Shown here: positions 23,028-30,468 of the stretch, in pieces | Numbering within the stretch: the first letter of the stretch is position 1 | Layout of the letters: each line of letters starts with the position of its first letter | Source of the DNA: an uncultured Novosphingobium sp. | GTDB lineage: Bacteria; Pseudomonadota; Alphaproteobacteria; Sphingomonadales; Sphingomonadaceae | Direction: 5' to 3' | NCBI GenBank assembly: GCA_937996535.1 | Contig: CALKVF010000099.1 | Location: 1 to 33,187 of the forward strand | Length of the DNA stretch: 33,187 bases | The notes under the pieces: generated by a model | What the model was told of the DNA's origin: nothing | What the model saw: only the letters and a program-made list of their open reading frames with translations | The model's database searches: none | Program-made: the position numbers and the translations under genes

Positions 23028-24413
23028 ATGGACGACCGGATACCGGCAGAGGACATTGCTGTCGGCGCCTATGGCAAGCCCGCGCTCGGCAAGAGCCTGG
23101 AAAGCCGCCACATCTCGATGATCGCGATCGGCGGGATCATCGGGGCCGGGCTGTTCGTCGGCTCGTCAACCACGATCAGCCAGGTCGGCCCGGCGGCGGT
23201 CGTGTCCTATGGCATCGCCGGCCTGATCATCATGCTGGTGATGCGGATGATCTCGGAAATGGCGACCGCGCTGACCGGCGTGCAAGCCTTTCCCGATTTC
23301 GCGCGCGCCGGGATCGGGCATTGGGCTGGGCATCTCTCGGGCTGGCTCTACTGGTATTTCTGGGTGGTGGTCGTCGCGATCGAGGCGCTGGCCGGGGCCA
23401 AGATCCTGAGCCACTGGCTGCCCGCCCTGCCGACCTGGCAGATCGGGGTGGGGCTGATGGCCTTGCTGACGGGGGTAAACCTGCTCTCGACCCGGTCCTA
23501 TGGCGAATTTGAATTCTGGTTCTCGTTGCTGAAGGTGCTGGCGATCGTCGGCTTCATCGTGGTGGCGGGATCCTGGGCTTTCGGGATCACCAGTCCCGCG
23601 GGGGCAACCTTTGCCAACCTGACGGCGCACGGTGGCTTTGCGCCTGCCGGGTGGGGCGGGGTGCTGGCAGCGGTCGCCTCGACCATCTTCGCGCTGTGCG
23701 GCGCGGAAATATCGACCATCGCGGCAGCCGAAAGCGCCGAACCGGCCAAGGCGGTCGCGCGGCTTTCGCTGTCGGTCACCGTGCGGATCGTGGTGTTCTA
23801 CCTGCTTTCGCTGCTGATGATCGTGGCCGTGGTGCCGTGGCAGCAGATCGAGCCGGGCTATTCGCCGTTTGCCGCAACGCTGGCGGCGATGCACGTGCCG
23901 GGCGGCGAGACGATCATGAACCTCGTTGTGCTGGTCGCGGTGCTGTCGTGCCTCAATTCAGGGCTCTATGTCACCTCGCGCACGCTGTTTCACCTCGCCA
24001 GCCACGGCGATGCGCCGCAGTGGCTGGTCGCGGTCAACCGGCGGCAGGTGCCAGCGCGGGCGATCCTGGTTGCCAGCCTGTTTTCCTACGGTGCGCTCGC
24101 GGCCGAGCGGATTGCGCCCGATACCGTGTTCAGCTTCCTGCTCAATTCCTCGGGTGTGACCATGCTGCTGCTCTACCTGATGGTCGCGGCCGCCCAGCTG
24201 CGCCTGCGCGCTCGGTTCGCGGCCGAGGGGCGGCAATTGCAGCTCAAGATGTGGTTCCATCCTTTTGGCACGCTGTTCGCGGTGGCCGGGATGCTGGCGG
24301 TGATCGGCTTCATGGCGCTGACCCCGGCATTGGCCAGCCAGTTCTGGATGAGCCTGCTGGTTGCCGCCGGGTTCCTTGGGCTGTTCCTTGCAACGAAAAA
24401 GGCCCGGAGCTGA
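23028..24413 (+). CDS. APC-family amino acid permease
   Basis: A 461-residue inner-membrane transporter with about 12 hydrophobic helices. The N-terminal block SLESRHISMIAIGGIIGAGLF (from about residue 24) is the signature of the amino acid transporter (AAT) group of the APC superfamily, which includes GabP, ProY and AroP, proton symporters for amino acids or GABA. The substrate cannot be read. GAGGGGGCGG precedes the ATG at 23028, 9 bases after the epoxide hydrolase stop. It is the last gene of the rightward run, and its coding end overlaps the stem of the ilvC terminator hairpin coming from the other strand. Confidence 0.92.
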   Translation: MDDRIPAEDIAVGAYGKPALGKSLESRHISMIAIGGIIGAGLFVGSSTTISQVGPAAVVSYGIAGLIIMLVMRMISEMATALTGVQAFPDFARAGIGHWAGHLSGWLYWYFWVVVVAIEALAGAKILSHWLPALPTWQIGVGLMALLTGVNLLSTRSYGEFEFWFSLLKVLAIVGFIVVAGSWAFGITSPAGATFANLTAHGGFAPAGWGGVLAAVASTIFALCGAEISTIAAAESAEPAKAVARLSLSVTVRIVVFYLLSLLMIVAVVPWQQIEPGYSPFAATLAAMHVPGGETIMNLVVLVAVLSCLNSGLYVTSRTLFHLASHGDAPQWLVAVNRRQVPARAILVASLFSYGALAAERIAPDTVFSFLLNSSGVTMLLLYLMVAAAQLRLRARFAAEGRQLQLKMWFHPFGTLFAVAGMLAVIGFMALTPALASQFWMSLLVAAGFLGLFLATKKARS

Positions 24414-24424
24414 GCCCCGGGCCT
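24396..24424 (-). terminator. Rho-independent terminator of the ilvBNC operon
   Basis: AGGCCCGG (24400-24407) and CCGGGCCT (24417-24424) form an 8-bp stem with a 9-base loop. On the minus strand the stem runs into TTTTTC, giving a standard terminator 25 bases after ilvC. It overlaps the last codons and stop of the convergent permease gene. Confidence 0.87.
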
Positions 24425-24448
24425 CTTCGCTGAAACCGGCTGAGCCGA

Positions 24449-25468
24449 TCAATTCTTGGTCTGGTCGACCAGCTTGTTGGCACCGATCCACGGCATCATC
24501 GCGCGCAGCTTGGCACCGGTTTCTTCGATCGGGTGACGCTTGGCGAGGCCGCGGGCAGCCTTCAGTTCCGGCTGGCCAGCACGGTTGTCGAGCACGAAGT
24601 TCTTCACGAAGCGGCCCGACTGGATGTCTTCCAGAACGCGCTTCATTTCCTTCTTCGTTTCGTCGGTGATGATGCGCGGGCCGGTGGTGATGTCACCATA
24701 TTCGGCGGTGTTCGAGATCGAATAGCGCATGTTGGCGATGCCGCCTTCATACATCAGGTCAACGATCAGCTTCAGTTCGTGGAGGCATTCGAAATAGGCC
24801 ATTTCCGGGGCGTAACCGGCTTCGACCAGGGTTTCGAACCCGGCCTGGACCAGGTGGGTCGCGCCGCCGCACAGCACGGCCTGTTCGCCGAACAGGTCGG
24901 TTTCGCATTCCTCGCGGAAGTTGGTTTCGATGATGCCCGAGCGGCCGCCACCAACGCCCGAGGCATAGGCCAGAGCGACGTCATGCGCGTTGCCGGTCAC
25001 GTCCTGATGGACCGCGATCAGGCACGGCACGCCGCCGCCACGCTGGTATTCGCCGCGCACGGTGTGGCCGGGGCCCTTCGGCGCGATCATGATCACGTCG
25101 ATGTCGGCGCGCGGTTCGATCAGGCCGAAGTGGATGTTGAGGCCGTGGGCAAAGGCCAGCGCCGCGCCGGGCTTCATGTTGGCGTGCAGATCGTCGGCAT
25201 AGATCGCGGCCTGATGTTCGTCGGGGGCAAGGATCATCAGCACGTCGGCCCAGGCCGCGGCTTCCTTGTTCGACAGCACCTTGAAGCCGGCGGCTTCGGC
25301 CTTCTTGGCCGTGGCCGAACCTTCGCGCAGCGCGATGGCGACTTCCTTGACGCCGCTGTCACGCAGGTTCTGGGCGTGGGCGTGGCCCTGCGAGCCGTAG
25401 CCGAGGATGGCGATCTTCTTGCCGGTGATCAGGTTGAGGTCGCAATCGGCGTCGTAATAAACCTTCAT
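24449..25468 (-). CDS. ilvC: Ketol-acid reductoisomerase (class I)
   Basis: IlvC isomerises and reduces 2-acetolactate or 2-aceto-2-hydroxybutyrate with NADPH and magnesium, the second common step to valine, leucine and isoleucine. The 339 residues fit the short class I enzyme. The protein begins MKVYYDADCDLNLI; the Rossmann motif GYGSQGHAHAQNL starts at 23, and the metal-binding C-terminal domain contains DLFGEQAVLCGG and EMAYFECLHELKLIVDLMYEGG. I use the ATG at 25468, with AGGAC upstream; a 12-residue upstream extension in the same frame lacks family likeness. It lies 68 bases after ilvN on the same strand and ends at a clear terminator, so it is the last gene of ilvBNC. Confidence 0.97.
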   Translation of the reverse strand: MKVYYDADCDLNLITGKKIAILGYGSQGHAHAQNLRDSGVKEVAIALREGSATAKKAEAAGFKVLSNKEAAAWADVLMILAPDEHQAAIYADDLHANMKPGAALAFAHGLNIHFGLIEPRADIDVIMIAPKGPGHTVRGEYQRGGGVPCLIAVHQDVTGNAHDVALAYASGVGGGRSGIIETNFREECETDLFGEQAVLCGGATHLVQAGFETLVEAGYAPEMAYFECLHELKLIVDLMYEGGIANMRYSISNTAEYGDITTGPRIITDETKKEMKRVLEDIQSGRFVKNFVLDNRAGQPELKAARGLAKRHPIEETGAKLRAMMPWIGANKLVDQTKN

Positions 25469-25536
25469 GGTCAGTCCTGTTCTCTTGCAGTGTGGCCCCG
25501 CCACCGCGGGGCAAGTGTTGGTGTGTGAAAAGTCTC

Positions 25537-26055
25537 TCAGGCCGCAGCCGCGCCGCGCATCATGCCCACTACGCCGGTTCGGCCCACTTCGACCAGTCCC
25601 AGTTCGCGCATCAGCGAGACGAACCGGTCGATCTTGTCGGGGGTGCCGGTGAGTTCGAACACGAAGCTCTGGGTCGTGGTGTCGACCACCTTGGCGCGGA
25701 ACACATCGGCAAGGCGCAGCGCCTCGACGCGGGCTTCGCCGGTTCCGGCCACCTTGACCAGCGCCAGTTCACGCTCGACGTGTGCGCCGCTTTCGGTGAG
25801 GTCGACCACCCGGTGAACCGGAACCAGCCGGTCAAGCTGGGCATGGATCTGGTCGATCACCGCCGGCGGGCCGTGGGTGACGATGGTGATCCGGCTGACC
25901 GAGTGGTTCTCGGTAATGTCGGCCACGGTCAGGCTGTCGATGTTGTAGCCGCGCGCGGTGAACAGTCCGGCGATCTTGGCGAGGATGCCTGCCTCGTTGT
26001 CGACGGTGATGGTCAGAACGTGGCGTTCCGACGCCTCTTGCTTGATCTTCATCAT
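25537..26055 (-). CDS. ilvN: Acetolactate synthase small (regulatory) subunit
   Basis: The regulatory subunit raises the activity of IlvB and makes it sensitive to valine feedback. The 172-residue protein has the N-terminal ACT domain (about 10-85: HVLTITVDNEAGILAKIAGLFTARGYNI, then ITIVTHG) and the C-terminal IlvN domain (ELALVKVAG through GLVEVGRTG), so it is the long IlvH-type form. It starts 12 bases after the ilvB stop, and its operon order (ilvB-ilvN-ilvC) is the usual one in alphaproteobacteria. Two ATG codons in a row allow the start to be at 26055 or 26052. Confidence 0.97.
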   Translation of the reverse strand: MMKIKQEASERHVLTITVDNEAGILAKIAGLFTARGYNIDSLTVADITENHSVSRITIVTHGPPAVIDQIHAQLDRLVPVHRVVDLTESGAHVERELALVKVAGTGEARVEALRLADVFRAKVVDTTTQSFVFELTGTPDKIDRFVSLMRELGLVEVGRTGVVGMMRGAAAA

Positions 26056-26067
26056 GGCTTGGCCCCC

Positions 26068-27810
26068 TTACACCAGCGCCTTGGCGGCATCGTCCATGGT
26101 CCCGGCCACGGCATCGCCGTAGAGGATCATGTCGGTGTGCGCGGCCCCGCTCGGGATCATCGGGAAGCAGTTGGCTTCCTTGGCGACAAGGCAATCGACG
26201 ATCACCGGACCGTCATAGTCGATCATCGCCTGAATGCCGGCGTCGAGATCGGATTCGTTTTCGATGCGGATGCCCTTCCAGCCATAGGCTTCGGCGAGCT
26301 TCACGAAATCGGGCAGGCTGTCCGAATAGGAGTTCGAATAGCGGCTTTCATAGGTCAGTTCCTGCCACTGGCGGACCATGCCCATCCATTCGTTGTTGAG
26401 GATGAACACCTTGACCGGCAGGCGGTACTGCGTGGCCGTGCCCAGTTCCTGAATGTTCATCTGGATCGAGGCATCGCCGGCGATGTCGATCACCAGGCTG
26501 TCCGGATTGCCGAGCTGCGCACCGATCGCGGCGGGCAGGCCATAGCCCATCGTGCCGAGCCCGCCCGAGGTCAGCCACTTGTTGGGGCCGAAGAAGTGGA
26601 AGTACTGCGCCGCCCACATCTGGTGCTGGCCGACTTCGGTGGCGATCACCGGATCCTTGGCCTTGGTCAGCGCGAACAGCCGCTCGATCGCGCGCTGCGG
26701 CATGATCGCGGTCTTGTTTTCGGGGAAGGCGAGGCTCTTGCGGGTGCGCCAGCCATCGACCTTGGCCTTCCACGCGGTGAGATCCTGCGCCTTGCGGCTG
26801 CCCCAGGCGGCGATCATCTGATCGAGCACTTCGGCGCAGTCGCCGATGATCGGCAGATCGACCGCCACGGTCTTGTTGATCGAGGAGCGATCGATGTCGA
26901 TGTGGATCTTGGTCGAATGGGGCGCGAAGGCATCGAGCCGCCCGGTCACGCGGTCATCAAAGCGCGCGCCGATGGCCACGATCAGATCGGCCTGGTTCAT
27001 CGCCATGTTGGCTTCGAACGTGCCGTGCATCCCCAACATACCAAGCCAGTCGGCGTGGTCGGCCGGGAAAGCGCCAAGACCCATCAGGGTCGAGGTGACG
27101 GGCGCGCCGGTGATCGTCTGCAGCTGGCGCAGCAGTTCGGTTGCGCGCGGGCCCGAATTGATCACCCCACCGCCGGTATAGAACACCGGAGCCTTGGCCT
27201 GGGCGAGCAGCTCAACCGCCTGAGCGATGTCCTTGTCGGCGCCGCGGGTCTGCGGTGCATAACGCGATTCCTTCTGCGGCGCGGCGCCGGTCCACGCGGT
27301 CGAGGCGATCTGGACATCCTTGGGGATGTCGATCACGACCGGGCCGGGGCGGCCGGTGGTGGCAATGCGGAAGGCTTCCTCGATCACGCCCGCCAGTTCA
27401 GCCGGATCCTTCACGAGGTAGTTGTGCTTGGTGCAGTGGCGCGTGATGCCGATGGTGTCGGCTTCCTGAAACGCGTCCGAGCCGATCAGGCCGCTGGGAA
27501 CCTGGCCGGTGAACACCACCAGCGGAATCGAATCCATGAAGGCATCGGCAATCCCGGTGACCGCATTGGTCGCGCCGGGGCCCGAGGTGACGAGCACGAC
27601 GCCGGGCTTGCCGGTCGAGCGGGCATAGCCTTCGGCGGCATGGGCCGCGCCCGCTTCGTGGCGGACGAGAATGTGACGGATGCGGGCATCGCCGAACAGC
27701 GCGTCGTAGATCGGCAGCACCGCGCCGCCGGGATAGCCGAACACGAATTCGACCCCCTGCTTGACCAGGCTTTCGACCAAAATGCTTGCGCCGCTGCGCT
27801 CCTCGCTCAC
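26068..27810 (-). CDS. ilvB: Acetolactate synthase large (catalytic) subunit, biosynthetic
   Basis: A 580-residue thiamine-diphosphate and FAD enzyme that condenses pyruvate with pyruvate or 2-oxobutyrate, the first common step of branched-chain amino acid synthesis. Visible are FGYPGGAVLPIYDAL (24-38), catalytic Glu52 in RHEAGAAHAAEGYAR, TSGPGATN, the FAD region, and the TPP/metal motif GDASIQMNIQEL near 450 followed by NNEWMGMV. The presence of a partner IlvN argues for the anabolic enzyme. GTG at 27810, with GGTCGAGG upstream. Its promoter lies within the end of miaA, and a leader with two hairpins separates them, which suggests attenuation-like control. Confidence 0.97.
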   Translation of the reverse strand: MSEERSGASILVESLVKQGVEFVFGYPGGAVLPIYDALFGDARIRHILVRHEAGAAHAAEGYARSTGKPGVVLVTSGPGATNAVTGIADAFMDSIPLVVFTGQVPSGLIGSDAFQEADTIGITRHCTKHNYLVKDPAELAGVIEEAFRIATTGRPGPVVIDIPKDVQIASTAWTGAAPQKESRYAPQTRGADKDIAQAVELLAQAKAPVFYTGGGVINSGPRATELLRQLQTITGAPVTSTLMGLGAFPADHADWLGMLGMHGTFEANMAMNQADLIVAIGARFDDRVTGRLDAFAPHSTKIHIDIDRSSINKTVAVDLPIIGDCAEVLDQMIAAWGSRKAQDLTAWKAKVDGWRTRKSLAFPENKTAIMPQRAIERLFALTKAKDPVIATEVGQHQMWAAQYFHFFGPNKWLTSGGLGTMGYGLPAAIGAQLGNPDSLVIDIAGDASIQMNIQELGTATQYRLPVKVFILNNEWMGMVRQWQELTYESRYSNSYSDSLPDFVKLAEAYGWKGIRIENESDLDAGIQAMIDYDGPVIVDCLVAKEANCFPMIPSGAAHTDMILYGDAVAGTMDDAAKALV

Positions 27811-27854
27811 GTCCTCGACCTTTCAATAAATTTCGCGGGTTCCTTTAAAGGACC

Positions 27855-27882
27855 GACCCGGCACAGTTGCCTGTGCCGGGTC
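27855..27882 (-). promoter_or_regulatory. Strong hairpin in the ilvB leader
   Basis: GACCCGGCACA and TGTGCCGGGTC (27855-27865 and 27872-27882) form a perfect 11-bp stem with a 6-base loop, about 45 bases before the ilvB start. It is not followed by a clear T-run, only by TCCTTTAAAGGA, itself a perfect 12-base palindrome (27841-27852). A second, weaker hairpin (ACCTGC/GCAGGT, 27903-27919) lies upstream. The setting suggests attenuation of ilvBNC; I found no convincing Ile/Val/Leu-rich leader peptide. Confidence 0.5.
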
Positions 27883-27929
27883 TCCTCTCCAACTCGCGCA
27901 AGACCTGCACTCGGCAGGTGTTGAAGGCG

Positions 27930-27958
27930 GGTCTAAGGGACATGAAATGTCATGTCAA
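27930..27958 (-). promoter_or_regulatory. ilvBNC promoter with an 18-bp palindrome
   Basis: On the minus strand a consensus TTGACA (27958-27953) is followed after 17 bases by TAGACC (27935-27930). A perfect palindrome, GACATGA-N4-TCATGTC (27939-27956), starts in the -35 box and runs into the spacer, which is where a repressor or activator would sit. The -35 box overlaps the last codons and stop of miaA. Sequence elements are seen; function is inferred. Confidence 0.55.
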
Positions 27959-28921
27959 GCACGAAGTGCGCAACAATGTTGCGAATATATCCGCTTCATC
28001 GAATGTATCGCCAACCACGCGCGGCCAGTCTTCCGGCGGTTGGCGGCGAAACCACGTGAACTGCCGCTTGGCATAGTTGCGGGTGGCCTGCGCGGCGCGG
28101 GATTCGGCCTGGTCGAGCGTTATTTCCCCGGCAAGGTAAGCTGCGATTTCGGGCACCCCGATTGCGCGCATCACCGGCAGCGCGGGATCGAGCTGGCGGG
28201 CGAGCAGAGCCTCGACCTCGGCAATTGCACCTTCGGCCAGCATCTTGCCGAACCGCCGGTCGCAGCGCGCATAAAGTGTGGCGCGATCGGGCAGCAGGAT
28301 CGCCGGGTGCAGAGCGATGTGCTCTCCGATCCCGCCGCTGCGCTCCGCCTGCCACGCGGCCAGCGGCTTGCCGGTTGAGCGCACGACTTCAAGCGCGCGG
28401 GAAATCCGTGCAGCGTCCGCTGGGGCAAGTGCTGCGGCGCGCGCCGGGTCTTCGGCTTGCAGCGCGGCATGGGCCTCGGCCACCGGCAGGGCGCGCACGG
28501 CCTCGCGCACGGCGGGATCGATCGCGGGCACCGGGGCAATCCCATCGAGCAGGGTGCGCAGGTAGAGCCCGGTTCCGCCAACGAGGATCGGCACGCCCTC
28601 GGCGGCATGAACTTCGCTGACCACATCGCTGGCGCACCGCGCCCAATCGGCGGCGGAGCAGGCTTCGCTGCCGTCCCAGTCGCCGAACAGACGGTGCGGC
28701 ACCCCGTGCATTTCGGTTTCACTGGGGCGGGCCGAAAGCACTGCCAGATCGGCATAGACCTGCGCGCTGTCGGCGTTGATGACCACGGCGCTGCGGCCCT
28801 GGCGTTCCAGCGCCAAAGCCAGCCGCACCGCGCAATCGCTCTTGCCGCTGGCGGTCGGCCCTGCGATGAGCGCGACCGGCGGCTTGTCGCCTCCCGATTC
28901 AAAGGATTCAGAATTGCTCAT
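27950..28921 (-). CDS. miaA: tRNA dimethylallyltransferase
   Basis: MiaA adds a dimethylallyl group to N6 of A37 in tRNAs that read codons starting with U. The 323-residue protein has the P-loop GPTASGKS (21-28), the DSAQVYADL segment (51-59, catalytic Asp51), LVGGTGLYLRTLLDG and the C-terminal RNYAKRQFTWFR tRNA-binding block. I choose the ATG at 28921, giving a standard N-terminus; an in-frame ATG at 28975 would add 18 residues of no family likeness inside serB. No clear Shine-Dalgarno precedes it; TATCAC lies 8-13 bases upstream, so a leaderless start is possible. The gene is divergent from serB with overlapping start codons and is followed by ilvBNC. Confidence 0.95.
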   Translation of the reverse strand: MSNSESFESGGDKPPVALIAGPTASGKSDCAVRLALALERQGRSAVVINADSAQVYADLAVLSARPSETEMHGVPHRLFGDWDGSEACSAADWARCASDVVSEVHAAEGVPILVGGTGLYLRTLLDGIAPVPAIDPAVREAVRALPVAEAHAALQAEDPARAAALAPADAARISRALEVVRSTGKPLAAWQAERSGGIGEHIALHPAILLPDRATLYARCDRRFGKMLAEGAIAEVEALLARQLDPALPVMRAIGVPEIAAYLAGEITLDQAESRAAQATRNYAKRQFTWFRRQPPEDWPRVVGDTFDEADIFATLLRTSCLT

Positions 28922-29792
28922 TGCCCGCGTGATAGCAGAACCGGCGGCGCTGTCTGCCAATTGCGACAAGGCCATCCATGCGCTCGAGGCGCGCGGCTTC
29001 AGGATCGGCAGCGCGGAAGCCCTGGCCGGGGCGGACGATGTGTTGCAATTCCAGACCGGGGCAGGGGACGCGGGCGTGCTGCGCGGCGTGCTCGATGCGC
29101 ATTTCAGCCCCTCGGACCTGCTGGTCGCCGATCACGCGCCCGGCGTGCCCAAGGTGTTCGTCTCGGACATGGATTCAACCATGATCTCGGCGGAATGCAT
29201 CGACGAACTGGCTGATTTCGCGGGGCTGAAGGACCAGATTGCCGAGATTACCGAACGCGCGATGCAGGGCGAACTCGATTTTGCCGAGGCGCTGACCGGC
29301 CGGGTGCGGCTGCTGGGCGGGCTGGGCGAGGACGCGATCCTGCAATGCCTTGAACAGCGCATTGCCCCGATGCCCGGCGCGCGGGTGCTGGTCGAAACGC
29401 TGAAGGCGCAGGGCTGCTATACCGTGCTGGTCACCGGCGGGTTCCACCAGTTTGCCGATCCCGTGGCTGAGCAGCTCGGTTTCCAGCGCGTGGTCGCCAA
29501 TCGCCTTGCGGTCGAACACGGCAAGCTCAGCGGCGGCCTGGTCGGCGATATTGTCGACAGTTCGGTCAAGGAGCAGGTGCTGCGCGAGGAAGTGGCGCTG
29601 CGCGGGGCGACGAGCCTGGCTACCGGCGATGGCGCCAACGATATCCCGATGCTGATGGCGGCGAGCTATGGCATTGCCTATCACGCCAAGCCCAAGGCCC
29701 GCGCTGCGGCGCATGGCTGGGTCGAGCAGGGCGATCTGACCAGCGTGCTCAAGCTGCTGGGCGTGCCGCGCGGCGATTGGGTGACGGCCTAA
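28914..29792 (+). CDS. serB: Phosphoserine phosphatase SerB
   Basis: SerB dephosphorylates L-3-phosphoserine, the last step of serine synthesis. The 292-residue HAD-superfamily enzyme has an N-terminal ACT-like region (about 1-75), the nucleophile motif DMDST (85-89, Asp85 and Asp87), TGG (174-176), Lys219, and GDGANDIPML (238-247). I choose the TTG at 28914 because it gives the usual MLIARVIA start and AAAGGA (28901-28906) stands seven bases upstream; other in-frame ATGs upstream are well inside miaA and add unrelated sequence. The start overlaps the miaA start by eight bases on the other strand. The stop overlaps that of the convergent membrane protein. Confidence 0.95.
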   Translation: MLIARVIAEPAALSANCDKAIHALEARGFRIGSAEALAGADDVLQFQTGAGDAGVLRGVLDAHFSPSDLLVADHAPGVPKVFVSDMDSTMISAECIDELADFAGLKDQIAEITERAMQGELDFAEALTGRVRLLGGLGEDAILQCLEQRIAPMPGARVLVETLKAQGCYTVLVTGGFHQFADPVAEQLGFQRVVANRLAVEHGKLSGGLVGDIVDSSVKEQVLREEVALRGATSLATGDGANDIPMLMAASYGIAYHAKPKARAAAHGWVEQGDLTSVLKLLGVPRGDWVTA

Positions 29793-30364
29793 GCGCGCTG
29801 GGCTTTGCGCCTCGCCGCAATCCGCAGCGCCAACGCGCCAAGTGCAAGGCTGGTGCCCAGCACCCCGCTGACCAGCTGCTCGGGCTTGAACAGCCGGCTG
29901 CCGTAGCTCGCCAGAAAGATCAGCCACAGCCAGTGGATGCCCAGAGTGTGCAGGCGCTTCCAGCTGCGCCCGAGCGCGCGCATCGCCCGGTCGGACGAGG
30001 TGAGGGCCATCGCATACATCGTGGCATAGGCCCCGCCGGCAAACAGCAGGATCGGCACCGGTCGGGCTTCCCCGCTGAGCCTGAGGAAGGTCACCAGCGC
30101 CACAAGATGCGCAGTGTGGCAAGCGGCGAAGCCGAGGCCCCACCAGCGGCGCTGGCGCAGCAAAGCTTGCGTTGCCGGGCCGCGCCACAGCCGCGCGAGA
30201 GATGAGGCGCTATAGGTGATCAACAGCATCGCAAAGCCAAGCTTGGCGGTCCAGCGGGCGGCCAGCTGCCACCCCTCAACTGGGCTTGCCCCTTGGCTCA
30301 ACCCGGCTGCAACGGCTGCAATCCCCGCGAAAAATCCCAGAATCAACGGCCAGCGCTGCGTCAT
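29789..30364 (-). CDS. Ferric-reductase-like transmembrane protein (MsrQ/YedZ-like)
   Basis: A 191-residue inner-membrane protein with about five to six helices and the four-His pattern of b-heme ferric-reductase-like domains: His83 and His86 in AACHTAHLV, and His139 and His144 in RLHTLGIHWLW. Members such as MsrQ pass electrons from quinol or flavin to a periplasmic partner. The usual partner MsrP (methionine sulfoxide reductase) is not adjacent, so the partner is either elsewhere or different. The ATG at 30364 is divergent from coq4; the stop overlaps serB by four bases. Confidence 0.8.
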   Translation of the reverse strand: MTQRWPLILGFFAGIAAVAAGLSQGASPVEGWQLAARWTAKLGFAMLLITYSASSLARLWRGPATQALLRQRRWWGLGFAACHTAHLVALVTFLRLSGEARPVPILLFAGGAYATMYAMALTSSDRAMRALGRSWKRLHTLGIHWLWLIFLASYGSRLFKPEQLVSGVLGTSLALGALALRIAARRKAQRA

Positions 30365-30433
30365 GGCGTCATCTCCCCTGCGGCGGGGCTAGCATGGCGA
30401 TCCCGGGCGCGCGAGGGGCATGATCGCCGGGTA

Positions 30434-30462
30434 TCGACATTGATGTAAGTAAGCCGCATTAT
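30434..30462 (+). promoter_or_regulatory. Promoter of coq4, predicting a leaderless mRNA
   Basis: TCGACA (30434-30439) and CATTAT (30457-30462) are 17 bases apart. The ATG of coq4 begins 6 bases after the -10 box, where the transcription start is expected, and no Shine-Dalgarno is visible. Together this suggests an mRNA that begins at or beside its start codon. Confidence 0.5.
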
Positions 30463-30468
30463 CCCTGC

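Noticed and set aside
25492..27924. An 810-codon open frame on the plus strand across ilvN and ilvB
   Set aside because: Antisense shadow of two unmistakable genes; no motif or ribosome site supports it.
27842..27943. A short minus-strand frame as an ilvB leader peptide
   Set aside because: Its start lies upstream of the predicted transcription start and it is not notably rich in Ile, Val or Leu.
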